Assembly (NCBI GenBank): GCA_903930505.1
Contig: CAIYYQ010000419.1
Span: 1 to 5,658 of the forward strand
Length of the DNA: 5,658 bases
Source: Methanobacteriota archaeon
GTDB lineage: Archaea; Thermoplasmatota; E2; DHVEG-1
Direction of reading: 5' to 3'
Part shown: positions 5,633 to 5,658 of the stretch, piece by piece
How the letters are laid out: each line of letters starts with the position of its first letter
How positions within the stretch are numbered: position 1 is the stretch's first letter
The notes under the pieces: generated by a model
The model's database searches: none
Seen by the model: the letters and a program-made list of their open reading frames with translations, nothing else
What the model was told of the DNA's origin: nothing
Translations under genes and position numbers: made by a program

Positions 5633-5658
5633 AACAGAAAAAAGAATTGGATAAAAAC

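Overview
The window looks archaeal, probably from an anaerobic Thermoplasmatota-like lineage. Ribosome binding sites match the archaeal anti-Shine-Dalgarno (GGTGATC, GGAGG), promoters look like TATA boxes, and transcripts end in T-rich tracts. The secreted NosD-type beta-helix protein with stacked Ig-like domains also fits. The kingdom call is fairly firm; the class is inference from the style of the secreted protein. Every supported gene lies on the minus strand, so the window reads biologically from right to left.

From right to left: 5500-5658 is a promoter region holding a TATA box near the gene and, further upstream, a copy of a GTAC-rich element. 3292-5499 encodes a 735-residue exported protein: signal peptide, five Ig-like repeats, then a right-handed beta-helix. 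A hairpin plus T-tracts (about 3228-3277) ends this transcript. Next comes a short unit with its own TATA box, a strong GTAC-rich inverted repeat (3159-3193), and two tiny genes of 41 and 27 codons, each with a good ribosome binding site and spaced by 4 bases. It ends in T-tracts at 2850-2885. After that is a complete malic enzyme gene (1433-2782) with its own promoter. Last is a [NiFe] sulfhydrogenase-type electron-transfer subunit (1-1296) that runs off the left edge and appears to fuse the iron-sulfur (beta) and flavin (gamma) subunits.

The two enzymes fit a fermentative or hydrogen/sulfur-linked anaerobe: malic enzyme links malate and pyruvate while making NAD(P)H, and the hydrogenase-type module exchanges electrons between NAD(P)H and hydrogen, sulfur or sulfite. 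Nothing in the DNA proves that they are co-regulated. The least ordinary parts are the tiny two-gene unit, the GTAC element shared by it and the secreted-protein promoter region, and the mosaic structure of the secreted-protein gene.
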